NCBI GenBank assembly: GCA_963735495.1
Contig: CAVTLG010000002.1
Span: 1,550,001 to 1,614,000, forward strand
From: CAVTLG01 sp963735495
GTDB taxonomy: Bacteria; Chloroflexota; Ktedonobacteria; Ktedonobacterales; Ktedonobacteraceae
Reading direction: 5' to 3'
DNA length: 64,000 nt
The notes beneath the pieces were generated by a model, which was not told where the DNA came from, ran no database searches, and saw only the letters and a program-made list of their open reading frames with translations. Below are positions 44,706 through 53,263 of this stretch, piece after piece. Made by a program: the position numbers and the translations under genes. The stretch's first letter is position 1; each line of letters starts with the position of its first letter.

Positions 44706-45974
44706 CTAGATTACGCCGTCCTGCTGCAATTGCGCCAGCTGCTCAGGCGTGAAGTCAAGCAACTGACCATAGATTTCCGCATTGTGTGCGCCAAGGGTGG
44801 GACCAAGCCATTGTGTGCCACCGGGCGTCTCACTAAGCTTGGGGACGACGCCAGGGAAACGCACAACTTTATGTTCACCGGGTTCAATGCTGATTTCGTG
44901 ATCTTCAATCATGGCGCGTGCTTTGTAGTGGGGATCATTGGCGATGTCTGATGCCTCATAGATCGGTCCCGCCGGTACGCCTGCCTCGACCATGATTGCC
45001 ATTACTTCGTCGAGGGTATGTTGGGACGTCCAGTCAGCGATCACGCCGTCGAGAAACTCCTGCTGCTGTGTCCTGCCAACATTGTCGGCAAAACGCAGTT
45101 CTTCTGCCAGGTCAGCTCGCTCAATGGCCCGCATGAGTCGCTTGAAAACACCGTCCGCGTTCCCCCCAATGACCACCCACTTCTCTTGTTTACAGGGATA
45201 AATATTAGAAGGGGTAAGTCCTGGTAGGATGTTCCCTGTGCGCTGGCGCGTGACGCCATACCCGTCATATTCGGGCAGGAGAGATTCAGCGACGGCAAAG
45301 ACGGCTTCGTAGAGCGCCACATCAATCACCTGTCCATAGCCCGGCGAGGTCGCTGACCCGGCTGGCTGATCGGCAGGATGCGTGCTTTCCTGTAGTCGTT
45401 GATGTTCGCGGCGCAGCAATGCCATGAGTGCGCCAATGACTCCAAACATGCCAGCCAGCGAATCTCCCAGGCTGATGCCAATGCGTGTCGGTGGACGATC
45501 AGGGTAGCCTGTCAGGTTGCGGAGACCACCCATCGCCTCAGCAATACCGCCGAAGCCCGTGCGGTCTCGGTATGGACCAGTTTGCCCATAGCCGGAAATG
45601 CGCACGAAAATAAGGTCTGGATTGACCGCTTTCATCTCCTCATACCCCAGATGCCACTTCTCCAGTGTCCCAGGACGAAAGTTTTCCAGCACGACATCTA
45701 CGTGAGGGAGCAATTGGCGGACAATGTCCTGTCCTGCTGGCGTATGCAAGTCCAGGGTGATGGACTTTTTATTGCGCGCCTGTAAGTACCAGAAGAGGGA
45801 TGTCTTACCACGGACAAGACGCCACTGACGCAATTCATCACCGGTCCGTGGGCGCTCAACCTTAATGACCTCGGCACCGAACTCGGCAAAGAGACGACCT
45901 GCATAGGGCGCGGCAATCAGGTTGCCGAGTTCTAAGACGCGAAATCCGCTGAGTGGTCCCTTTTGTGTGTCCAT
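44706..45974 (-). CDS. CaiB/BaiF family (type III) CoA transferase
   Basis: About 422 residues. LSGFRVLELGNLIAAPYAGR, FGAEVIKVERPRTGDE, LENFRPGTLEKW and IFVRISGYGQTGPY with GDSLAGMFGVIGALMALL are the canonical family blocks; the catalytic Asp is the D in GISLGDSLAG or the NKKSITLDLHTPAG region by family alignment. The ATG at 45974 has GGAG eight bases upstream, dropping a 36-residue extension. It moves CoA between carboxylates, here probably activating a hydroxy-acid for the lyase-like enzyme downstream. An Ala/Pro/Ser-rich insertion (about residues 205-220, ESTHPADQPAGS) is unusual. Confidence 0.91.
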   Translation of the reverse strand: MDTQKGPLSGFRVLELGNLIAAPYAGRLFAEFGAEVIKVERPRTGDELRQWRLVRGKTSLFWYLQARNKKSITLDLHTPAGQDIVRQLLPHVDVVLENFRPGTLEKWHLGYEEMKAVNPDLIFVRISGYGQTGPYRDRTGFGGIAEAMGGLRNLTGYPDRPPTRIGISLGDSLAGMFGVIGALMALLRREHQRLQESTHPADQPAGSATSPGYGQVIDVALYEAVFAVAESLLPEYDGYGVTRQRTGNILPGLTPSNIYPCKQEKWVVIGGNADGVFKRLMRAIERADLAEELRFADNVGRTQQQEFLDGVIADWTSQHTLDEVMAIMVEAGVPAGPIYEASDIANDPHYKARAMIEDHEISIEPGEHKVVRFPGVVPKLSETPGGTQWLGPTLGAHNAEIYGQLLDFTPEQLAQLQQDGVI

Positions 45975-46166
45975 GTGTCTACTCCATTGTACATTTGAAC
46001 CCCGATGCATCGATGACTCACCAGTGTGAATATCGCTTGCTTCGTTATCAATGTTGTAACATGCAGGCCAAATTATTGTCAATCTTGATTCAGTGAATCA
46101 ATGGTTTGAGAGAAAAATCGTGGAGGGAAGATTAGATTTATTTTTTCCCAGTCCTCTGCCCACGAA

Positions 46167-46238
46167 GGGAACGGGGTAGGGGCGTCACCTCGCGTGCGCC
46201 CTGGGGCGGTCGCCAGGACACGCCCCTACCCCGTTCCC
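46167..46238. repeat. Dispersed hairpin repeat, family A copy 3
   Basis: GGGAACGGGGTAGGGGCGT (46167-46185) is perfectly complementary to 46220-46238. Lies in the divergent region between the CoA transferase and the citrate synthase-like gene; CGTTTCATCCGCAAGGATG follows, as it does (with changes) at copy 1. Confidence 0.88.
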
Positions 46239-46345
46239 CAACGTTTCATCCGCAAGGATGTCTATCATCAACCTTGAATCTGGCTATCAATATAGAGTAT
46301 GCTAGATGGAAATAAAGATCCTCTGTCGCGTGGGGAGCAATACTG

Positions 46346-47599
46346 ATGGAAAAGAATCGTCATTTGACAGCTCAGGAGGCGGCTAATGAGCTGGGAATCA
46401 GCCTGGATACGCTTTATGCCTATGTAAGTCGGGGCTTGATTCGCTCGGAGGCCAGCGACGGACAGAAACGCAGTCGCTGGTACCATCTGGAAGATGTGCA
46501 ACGACTCAAAAAGCGTAAGGGTGAATATCGTCATCCCGATAAAGTGGCTGCAGGCGCTATGCAGGCAGGCACGCCAGTGATGGAATCCGCTATCACGATA
46601 ATCACGGATGACCGTTTCTACTATCGCGGTTATGATGCGCTCACACTGGCTACCACTCACACGGTTGAGCAAGTGGCGGCTTTAATTTGGACGGGTGATG
46701 CTGCGAAAGAGCATGCTCTTTTCTTGCGCACACCGACAGAAAATATGCTCGCTCGCTATCACAAGATACGTAGCCATCTCGCTGGGCTGACTCCACTGGA
46801 AGCGTTTCAAGTGTGCCTGCCACTTGCGGCTCTCGATGACATCGCGGCCTATGATTTGCGTGCGGAGGCGGTTGCTCAGACGGGTGCTCGTATCTTACAA
46901 CTACTGGCCACAGTGGCTGCTGATGGGCAGTGCGTAACGCACGGGATCGCACAAACAGTGCAGCAGGGCTGGGTCCCGCACGATGAGCAAGCCATTGCCT
47001 TGTTGACGGCTGCCTTTATTCTATGCGCTGATCAAGAACTCAATGTTACCTCTTTTACTGCTCGTTGTGTAGCTTCAGCCGGATCAACCCCCTATGCAGT
47101 TGTCAGCTCCGGGTTGTCAGCTCTGCAAGGGATCAAGCATGCTGGACAGACAGAACGCATTGAAGCGTTTCTGCGAGAAACGGATGCTCCTGCCAACGTG
47201 CGTTCGTCCATGACGAGCCTGCTGAAACGGGGAGAACCTATTCCAGGCTTTGGGGAAGTGGTGCCCGGTTTTGGTTCTGTTTTCTATCCCACAGGCGACC
47301 CACGCGGAAAATTGCTGCTGGAATTGACCGCTCAAGCCTATCCGCAAGATCCGGCAGTGTTGCTCGCGCAACGCGTCACAGAAGAAACGTATAATCTGCT
47401 CGGCGAACGCCCAACGGTTTTTTTCGGTCTTGTCACGCTCGCTCACGCGTTGCGGTTGCCTCCCGGTGGGGCGATAGCCCTCTTCGCGTTAGGGCGGACA
47501 ATCGGGTGGATTGGGCATAGTATTGAGCAATATCAAGCTAACCAGGTACTGCGTCCGCGCGCTCGCTATATCGGACCTCCTCCGCTTGAGCAAGGATGA
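46346..47599 (+). CDS. Citrate synthase family protein with N-terminal HTH
   Basis: 417 residues. Residues 1-50 (LTAQEAANELGISLDTLYAY, RWYHLEDVQRLK) form a MerR-like DNA-binding helix-turn-helix; the rest is a citrate synthase fold. Of the three catalytic residues, His of the second motif (GIKHAGQ) and Asp of the third (TGDPRG) are present, but the first motif, DHELNAS in active enzymes, reads DQELNVT, replacing catalytic His with Gln. GFGHPLYPDGDPR-like text is altered to GFGSVFYPTGDPRG. It may therefore be a regulator that uses the fold to bind an acyl-CoA or oxaloacetate, or an enzyme of altered specificity. It is transcribed away from the CoA-transferase gene, fitting a divergent regulator. 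Confidence 0.85.
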   Translation: MEKNRHLTAQEAANELGISLDTLYAYVSRGLIRSEASDGQKRSRWYHLEDVQRLKKRKGEYRHPDKVAAGAMQAGTPVMESAITIITDDRFYYRGYDALTLATTHTVEQVAALIWTGDAAKEHALFLRTPTENMLARYHKIRSHLAGLTPLEAFQVCLPLAALDDIAAYDLRAEAVAQTGARILQLLATVAADGQCVTHGIAQTVQQGWVPHDEQAIALLTAAFILCADQELNVTSFTARCVASAGSTPYAVVSSGLSALQGIKHAGQTERIEAFLRETDAPANVRSSMTSLLKRGEPIPGFGEVVPGFGSVFYPTGDPRGKLLLELTAQAYPQDPAVLLAQRVTEETYNLLGERPTVFFGLVTLAHALRLPPGGAIALFALGRTIGWIGHSIEQYQANQVLRPRARYIGPPPLEQG

Positions 47600-47650
47600 T
47601 GGTTTGTTTCCGCAAAAGCGAAAGATAGAGCAAATTTGTGCCGCATAGCC

Positions 47651-47679
47651 TTGAAAATAGGCGCAAGTAATGTTATGAT
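47651..47679 (+). promoter_or_regulatory. Promoter ahead of two tiny ORFs
   Basis: TTGAAA (47651-47656), 17-base spacer, TATGAT (47674-47679). No annotated-size gene follows for over 500 bases, so the transcript is short or encodes the small ORFs below. Confidence 0.6.
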
Positions 47680-47729
47680 TGTTTGCGTAAGTGAAAAATA
47701 CCTCATGCAATTCGGAAAGGAGATGCACA

Positions 47730-47843
47730 GTGAATAAAATAAGTCACCGGATGATGCCGCTCAATTGTGCATCATCCACCTCGAACATGTTTTCCTCGCT
47801 GTATCTACGCAGCTATGAGCCGGGCTGTAGCGCACAGCAGTAG
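47730..47843 (+). CDS. Putative 37-residue peptide
   Basis: GTG start with AAAGGAG seven bases upstream, about 45 bases after the expected transcription start. The peptide starts MNKISHRMMPLNCASS and ends EPGCSAQQ, with two Cys. No family recognised. The support is the promoter-SD-start arrangement alone. Confidence 0.45.
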   Translation: MNKISHRMMPLNCASSTSNMFSSLYLRSYEPGCSAQQ

Positions 47844-47917
47844 TTGACGATGTACCGGCTAATCGTAGGACTTCACATTGCTAGCTGTAGCGTAGTACCC
47901 ATAAGCGGAGGAAAATC

Positions 47918-47968
47918 ATGTCCTTCTTGACACCATTACCATCGAAATACAACGACGAACGTCGTTAG
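47918..47968 (+). CDS. Putative 16-residue peptide
   Basis: GGAGG seven bases ahead of ATG; product MSFLTPLPSKYNDERR. The last codons lie in a small hairpin (AACGAC-GAAC-GTCGTT). It could be a leader or regulatory peptide. Very short; chance is possible. Confidence 0.35.
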   Translation: MSFLTPLPSKYNDERR

Positions 47969-48224
47969 ATGGTATTCCACGCGTGATACTGTATTCCGCA
48001 TCGTAGTTACAAGTATGTATACGCACAATACGGATGTGCCAAACCATGTTGCAGTGCTTTTTCTGCTCTTGCTTTGCGTCAATTGATAATCATGACTGTT
48101 CGTCATGATGAGGGGTGGACTATACCCAATTCGAGGCCCAATTAGCCGAAAATTGCCGCATTTAAGCTCAAGAAAAAGAATAGTTTAGTAGGAAAGCACA
48201 TGATCTTTCTCGCGAGGTGTTCTC
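47969..48224. other. Non-coding gap
   Basis: No recognised gene or hairpin between the tiny ORFs and the small membrane protein. Confidence 0.4.
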
Positions 48225-48488
48225 ATGCAAAATTTTCTCATCTGCTTCTTTGCCATCTCCGTTGTCTGTTTGGTCCTGGGCTTCCGTAAGTCAACTTTCT
48301 ACCGGAGCACTGGTCCCAAACAGCATTGCGCATCCTGTGGGTGGACAACAGAGAAAGTGAAGCTCTGCCAGCTTGATTTGCAGCACAAAACAGTGATTGT
48401 TCCATTGTGCTTTGATTGCAGCATGAAATACGAGGCTCTGCCAATGCGCGGCAGAGCGAGAGGGCGCGATCGCACGACCTGTGTATAA
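48225..48488 (+). CDS. Small membrane-anchored zinc-ribbon-like protein
   Basis: 87 residues with GAGGTG about seven bases ahead of the ATG. An N-terminal transmembrane helix (LICFFAISVVCLVLGF) is followed by CASCGW and CFDCSMKY, two CxxC pairs 33 residues apart that would hold zinc on the cytoplasmic side. A strong terminator follows. No family recognised. Confidence 0.65.
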   Translation: MQNFLICFFAISVVCLVLGFRKSTFYRSTGPKQHCASCGWTTEKVKLCQLDLQHKTVIVPLCFDCSMKYEALPMRGRARGRDRTTCV

Positions 48489-48512
48489 GTAAAAAAGCGT
48501 CGTTAAAATGAA

Positions 48513-48556
48513 GCTGGCTCTGTCTCAGTTCAGACAGAGCCAGCATTGTTATTTGG
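48513..48556 (+). terminator. Rho-independent terminator
   Basis: GCTGGCTCTGTCT (48513-48525) pairs perfectly with 48532-48544 over a six-base loop, followed by ATTGTTATTTGG. It ends the 48225 gene 25 bases after its stop. Confidence 0.8.
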
Positions 48557-48661
48557 AACGAGGGGTGGAGCACATCCTTGCAGATGTACGCCAGGGGAAA
48601 TCGGTACTGGTGTGCTGCAACACAGTTCAGCGTGCCCATTTGATATTCACACCTCTACGAG

Positions 48662-48732
48662 GAGTTATCGGCACAGTTGACCACGCTATCTCGTCAAAAA
48701 CTGCGCCGATAAGCCAACTGTGCCGATAACTC
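48662..48732. repeat. 18-base perfect inverted repeat with 35-base spacer
   Basis: GAGTTATCGGCACAGTTG (48662-48679) and its exact reverse complement (48715-48732). A third partial copy of the arm, TGCGCCGATAAG, lies inside the spacer, and TGTGCCGCACTTATC follows near 48760. It resembles a small mobile or regulatory hairpin; no gene inside. Confidence 0.75.
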
Positions 48733-48858
48733 AGATCGCCAGAGTCCAAAACAGGCAAAACTGTGCCGCACTTATCTACCTTGCGGCTATAAAGCTTCCT
48801 CCTTAACTCAGGGCCTTATACCATACTACCATCAATAAATGTAGACATGGTATTTCAT

Positions 48859-51789
48859 TTAGTACACTTCGATTTCTGCGAACTGCATTCGATAGCTGTT
48901 ATTGTCGCTCGGATTGGAGCGCAGTTTCGTGCCGTTTATCTGTATGTACCGCGCAGATTGGGCACTAAAGGTGAACCTTTGCGCACCAAAGCCCGTGGGT
49001 TGCGGATACCCACCACTCGGCGAGGTGTATACCGTTGTCCACGTGCTACCGTCGTTCGAGATTTGAATGGTGAAGTTGATGGGGAAGCCGTATCCGACAT
49101 TCCCACTATCATCTCGACCAAAGAGGTCAACTTCAGTGATGCTATAGCTGTTCCCCAGATTTATCTGTACCCATTCAGTATGGTTCTGGATGGTCTTATT
49201 ACTATTGCTTGACCAACCATACGAGCCACCGCTCGAATGCTCGTTACCATTATTGACATTAGCCTTAAACCATCCATAGTTTTCAACCGAGCTACTTGCC
49301 GTAACGGTTCCACCAGTTGTAGCCAACGCGTGATTTGGATGCTGTTGGGACCCACCGATGGTGTAATCCAACACATACTGACTGACGGTGTGGGTGCTAT
49401 TGTCAAGACCTTGGTAGTAAACGGAGAGAACCCCATCGTCATTATTAAGACGATAGTAATCGTAGAGAGGCTCATAGGAAAACCGACCATCATCGGCATT
49501 CGTCATAAGCTGCCAGTCTGTGTAGCCGCTGGCGTAGGATGCCGCATAGATCTTCAGATTCGGCAAGATTGCGTAGATGTTGTTGTTGGCATCCGCAATA
49601 AGTTTGCCTCTGTCTGCGGTGAGAACGATTGGCGCATCAGGGATAAGATGGCGATACCAAGTGCCGTTGGTATCGCGGAACCAGTGGACATAGCTGAGCG
49701 AGCCGGACAGAGTGTCACGGTTCAGGACGTGTACCCGATTCAGGTTGTCGATGGTCATCCCTTCCTGATTGAGCAGATCGGTGCCGGTTCCAATTGACTC
49801 GACCTTGACACCTGGCGAATTGATGGTGACATACGTCGATCCAGCCACGCCAATCTGCTGACCAGCATTGTTTTGCCACGTGCGACCGTTGTCGGTGCTG
49901 TAGATAAAATCCAGGTCGTGATTGGTCGTCCAGTCCGGGGTATTGCGCCAGCACCAGGTCGCGTAGAGATAGCCATTGGCACCATATTGTATGCCATGTA
50001 AATAGGCATTGATGTTGTTACTGGTGCCATTGATGTATTCCCCAATTGATGACCAATTTCCGGCACCATCATATTCCCAGAGATAGTCATCTCCGTTCCC
50101 CGAAACCCCCTGCCGACCCTCAAACAACAGTTTGCCGCTGGGTTCGGTGAGAAATCGGGGATACGTGAACGAACTAATGGTGCTGATGCTCCCAAGATTG
50201 GATGAAACTGCACCAAACGATGAGGTGCTCCAGGTAGCAGTCTCTGGATTCGTGGCGAGGCCAGCCTGTGACACGCGATAGTGGAACGGGGCGTCATGCA
50301 TGTCAAAGGCCATGTGGATGGTGCCATCTATCGGGCAGATACCCATCGAGTTGACGTTGTGGCCGTCAGTGGAGGTCTGATTATAGTCGGTGAACTCAAT
50401 ATCTTGCCAGGCACCATCGGGCAGCTGACGCCGCGCGATATGCTGATGGTGTACTTTCCCTGCAACCCCCCAATAGATGACGTATTGCCAGCCCTGGAAC
50501 GTCTCAATGGCAGCGGTTTGGAAGGATCCGCCATTGGTCACACTATATCCGATTGTAGAAAAAACCGTTTCCCCTATTTTGGTAACAGAGGGTCCAGGAA
50601 CGGCTGCTGCTGCAAGCAATGCAACTTGTTTGCCAGCAATGAGGAATGCGCCCACACCGAAATCGTGGGTCTCATTCGCTGAAGTAGCGGCAGGGGCTAC
50701 GCCTGTTTGCTGCACATAACCCAGTAACCCATTTGCTTGTACAGCCGTGCTCACGAGTGCATTCCAGCCATTAACGACAACCGGTAGATAGGTAGCACTA
50801 TCAAGGATGTTCATGTTGATGCCATGAGCCATGCCATAGGTGAAGAATGCCGTGCCGCTGCTCTCGGGGCCAGGGAAATTAGCAGGATCACCCAGGTTTG
50901 AATTCCAAAAGCCATCACTCCGCTGCACATTTTTGAGCGCCAGTGCCATCTCCTGAAACGTAGTACTGTACTCTTGCCAATGAGGGTCAGAGGTTGGGAG
51001 CACCGATAAGACTTTGGCAAGGGCGGCAAATGCCCAACCATTGCCACGAGACCAGTAGACTGGCAAGCCATTTGGGGATGTATGAGGAGGAAGAAAACTC
51101 GCGTCACGATACCAGAGATGATCTGTCGTACTGTAGAGTCCCGTACCTGCAATCAGTGTCTTGGTATAAGTATAAAAATCGTACATCCTTGAGAAGCACA
51201 ATTGTGAAGTAGCAGGATCTGTTTGGGAGAGAAGATTGCCGACAAGCGCGAACGTTGGCATGGCCATGTTCAAGGCATCGACCCAAGACCAATCGGTGCT
51301 CGTGGTGCTATTGACCATGTTCAGGACGCTTGTCTCTATCTGGGTAACATAGGAAGAGCTACTTCCAGGTCGCTGAAAAAGATTAATATACACCTGCCCG
51401 GCGGCCTGGCTATTCGCATTACGCGTCAGTGAACCGCCGACCAGACTAAACGTGTTGCTTTGCGCCCATTGCAGCGTGTATTGCAAATAATTCGCATTTT
51501 CAACGCTGTCGTACGCTGCCAGATTCCCATAAAAATAGGTTGCCGGTGCCCAATCGCTATTGCCAAAATTCCCCCCTGCATAATTTTGTGACTGAATCCA
51601 ATAGTTGTTCACGGTTGTCATAGCCGCAATCACACTTTGCTGCGTGGGCAATTGGGCATTTGCAGATGTAGGGGTAACGGAAGCTGAGACAGCTGCATGT
51701 GCTGATCGTATGTCGTCAAAAACTAGCTCACCAGAGATTGCGCAAGCGCCCAATACGCCTGCACCAAGCAAAAATTCTCTACGTTTCAT
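48859..51789 (-). CDS. Tat-exported GH105/GH88-like hydrolase with BNR-4-type and discoidin domains
   Basis: About 976 residues from the ATG at 51789, chosen for the GGGAG site and because it begins MKRREFLLGAGVLG, a twin-Arg export signal. Residues about 45-400 are an alpha/alpha barrel resembling GH105/GH88 unsaturated uronyl hydrolases (YWSRGNGWAFAALAKVL, QRSDGFWNSNLGDP, ESSGTAFFTYGMAHGI). Residues about 410-830 resemble BNR-4 beta-propellers that go with ulvan or rhamnogalacturonan lyases (QHIARRQLPDGAWQ, DGHNVNSMGI, DMHDAPFHYR, FTYPRFLTEPSG). The last about 140 residues are an F5/8-type C (CBM32-like) domain. It acts outside the cell on an acidic plant or algal polysaccharide. Two catalytic modules in one chain suggests lyase and unsaturated-product hydrolase activity combined. 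Confidence 0.85.
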   Translation of the reverse strand: MKRREFLLGAGVLGACAISGELVFDDIRSAHAAVSASVTPTSANAQLPTQQSVIAAMTTVNNYWIQSQNYAGGNFGNSDWAPATYFYGNLAAYDSVENANYLQYTLQWAQSNTFSLVGGSLTRNANSQAAGQVYINLFQRPGSSSSYVTQIETSVLNMVNSTTSTDWSWVDALNMAMPTFALVGNLLSQTDPATSQLCFSRMYDFYTYTKTLIAGTGLYSTTDHLWYRDASFLPPHTSPNGLPVYWSRGNGWAFAALAKVLSVLPTSDPHWQEYSTTFQEMALALKNVQRSDGFWNSNLGDPANFPGPESSGTAFFTYGMAHGINMNILDSATYLPVVVNGWNALVSTAVQANGLLGYVQQTGVAPAATSANETHDFGVGAFLIAGKQVALLAAAAVPGPSVTKIGETVFSTIGYSVTNGGSFQTAAIETFQGWQYVIYWGVAGKVHHQHIARRQLPDGAWQDIEFTDYNQTSTDGHNVNSMGICPIDGTIHMAFDMHDAPFHYRVSQAGLATNPETATWSTSSFGAVSSNLGSISTISSFTYPRFLTEPSGKLLFEGRQGVSGNGDDYLWEYDGAGNWSSIGEYINGTSNNINAYLHGIQYGANGYLYATWCWRNTPDWTTNHDLDFIYSTDNGRTWQNNAGQQIGVAGSTYVTINSPGVKVESIGTGTDLLNQEGMTIDNLNRVHVLNRDTLSGSLSYVHWFRDTNGTWYRHLIPDAPIVLTADRGKLIADANNNIYAILPNLKIYAASYASGYTDWQLMTNADDGRFSYEPLYDYYRLNNDDGVLSVYYQGLDNSTHTVSQYVLDYTIGGSQQHPNHALATTGGTVTASSSVENYGWFKANVNNGNEHSSGGSYGWSSNSNKTIQNHTEWVQINLGNSYSITEVDLFGRDDSGNVGYGFPINFTIQISNDGSTWTTVYTSPSGGYPQPTGFGAQRFTFSAQSARYIQINGTKLRSNPSDNNSYRMQFAEIEVY

Positions 51790-52027
51790 AGACTTTACTC
51801 CCTTGTCGTGTCTTATACATCCTTGTTTTCTTCTGTATCTATTCCATACATACAGAAGTTTGTAGCCAATTGTTAGAAAGCTGTACATCAAATGAGCTTA
51901 CTCATAGACCCGAGAAGGCAGGGGCGTGAAACCCTGTCGACTCGTTCTATCGTCATTGATCAGTACTGATGCCTTCCTTTTTTCTGGCGCTCGCCTCCTT
52001 TCTTTAAAGCGGTTACAATTCTGCGAA

Positions 52028-52053
52028 GCCAGGCCACGACAGAGTGGCCTGGC
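52028..52053 (-). terminator. Hairpin after the GH31 fragment
   Basis: GCCAGGCCAC and GTGGCCTGGC with a six-base loop, five bases beyond the GH31 stop on the minus strand. The following T-tract is weak. Confidence 0.55.
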
Positions 52054-52057
52054 GTGT

Positions 52058-52740
52058 TCATTGCTGCCATTGCAATGGCAGATGAGCATTGCCGCGAACA
52101 TAGAGCGGGATGCGCTCCAGCGGGGCGGCGGCTATGATAGACTGCCTGCCGTCAAAGGTGCGCTCGCTCCAGGCATCGCGCCAGATTGTGCCGGCTGGGA
52201 GATACACCTCGCGCTCACGCGCGCCTGCGCTTAAAACCGGGGCGACCAGCAGATCCGGACCCAAAAAAAACTGATCCTCGATCTCGAAGGTTTGCTGATC
52301 TTCGGAAAAGTCGAGGAAGAGCGGGCGCATTGGGGGAACGGCTTTCTGGCTGGCGAGTTGCATCTGCTCCAGAATATAGGGGTGCAGGCGTTCGCGCAGG
52401 AAAAGCAGATCTTTGATAATCGCGTAGGCTTCATCCCCAAAAGACCAGACTTCGTTTGGTCCCCTGGTAAACATCTCCATCTCCTGCGTTGGGACTGGCT
52501 GGCAATGGCCGTGCGGGCGAAACATTGGGCAGAACACGCCATACTGGAACCAGCGCACGATCAGTTCGCGAAACGGCGGTGACTCAGGATCACCGCCGTG
52601 GAAACCGCCGATATCATTATTCCACCAGGGAATACCGCTCAGCGCCATATTCAGGCCAGCGCGTACCTGAGCCTGGAGTGCCTGAAAGGTGCTGCCGATA
52701 TCGCCGGACCAGATCGCGGCACCATAGCGCTGGCTGCCAG
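52058..52740 (-). pseudogene. C-terminal fragment of a glycoside hydrolase family 31 enzyme
   Basis: The frame is homologous from about 52740 down: YGAAIWSGDIGSTFQALQAQ (acid/base Asp region), then MALSGIPWWNNDIGGFHGG, FRELIVRWFQYGVFCPMFR, and the beta-sandwich LVAPVLSAGAREREVYLP. A full GH31 has 650-800 residues; only about 227 remain. The break is at a 42-base perfect palindrome (52743-52784), and no 5' part exists upstream. An internal ATG at 52648 would permit a 196-residue product lacking the nucleophile. Non-functional. Confidence 0.83.
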
Positions 52741-52742
52741 CC

Positions 52743-52784
52743 CCTTATGGTATTGTGAACTATGTAGTTCACAATACCATAAGG
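52743..52784. repeat. Perfect 20-base inverted repeat with two-base centre
   Basis: CCTTATGGTATTGTGAACTA, TG, then the exact complement. It lies exactly at the truncation of the GH31 gene and may be an end or scar of a mobile element. No flanking duplication was seen. Confidence 0.85.
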
Positions 52785-53263
52785 ATGAGAAAAAGTAAAG
52801 AGAGTACAGAAAGCTTTTTCTTCTCTTTGAATAAGGGGCCGACAATCCGCTTCTGAAGTGGCTTATCGGCCCCTTTGCCGCATACCCGGTTGGTCCCGCT
52901 ATAGCAGTGAAAAAGATGACCCAGATTTGTAATCTGGAGTCCATGATGGCTTGCTCCTGACGACGATGCGCTGCAACAACGCAAAGCACGCTGCGAGCAG
53001 GGACTGCCTGCAAATCCTCGGTCAAACACATGAATGACTCGATAGCCCCAACTGGTGACGCATTGGATCAGGAGTCGTCCCTCTTCTCACCGAAGCCGAC
53101 TGGCGTCTGGTCCCCGACTGGTCCACCACCGCATGGCTGCCAGCACAGGCGCTCCCTGTCGTGCGGAGCGTCCCACCACTTGTTTGCTAAGCTCTTCCCC
53201 AAATTTCGGGGTGTGTCATGATTGTTATTTTTCAGGATCTCAGCCAGCTATGTGTCTGCCTGG
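52785..53263. other. Rearranged non-coding stretch
   Basis: Contains a second long hairpin (52833-52875). Several short frames on both strands could be pieces of a degraded mobile gene, but I cannot assign one. Confidence 0.4.
52833..52875. repeat. Long near-perfect hairpin
   Basis: AAGGGGCCGA and TCGGCCCCTT form the outer stem; CCGCTTC/GAAGTGG extends it inward around one T. No gene ends nearby, so an element end is as likely as a terminator. Confidence 0.6.

Noticed and set aside
45399..45785. 128-codon frame antisense to the CoA transferase
   Set aside because: Lies wholly inside a gene with intact family motifs on the other strand.
52785..53263. Pieces of a degraded transposase
   Set aside because: Frames on both strands are open but none shows a recognisable transposase motif, so I do not assign one.
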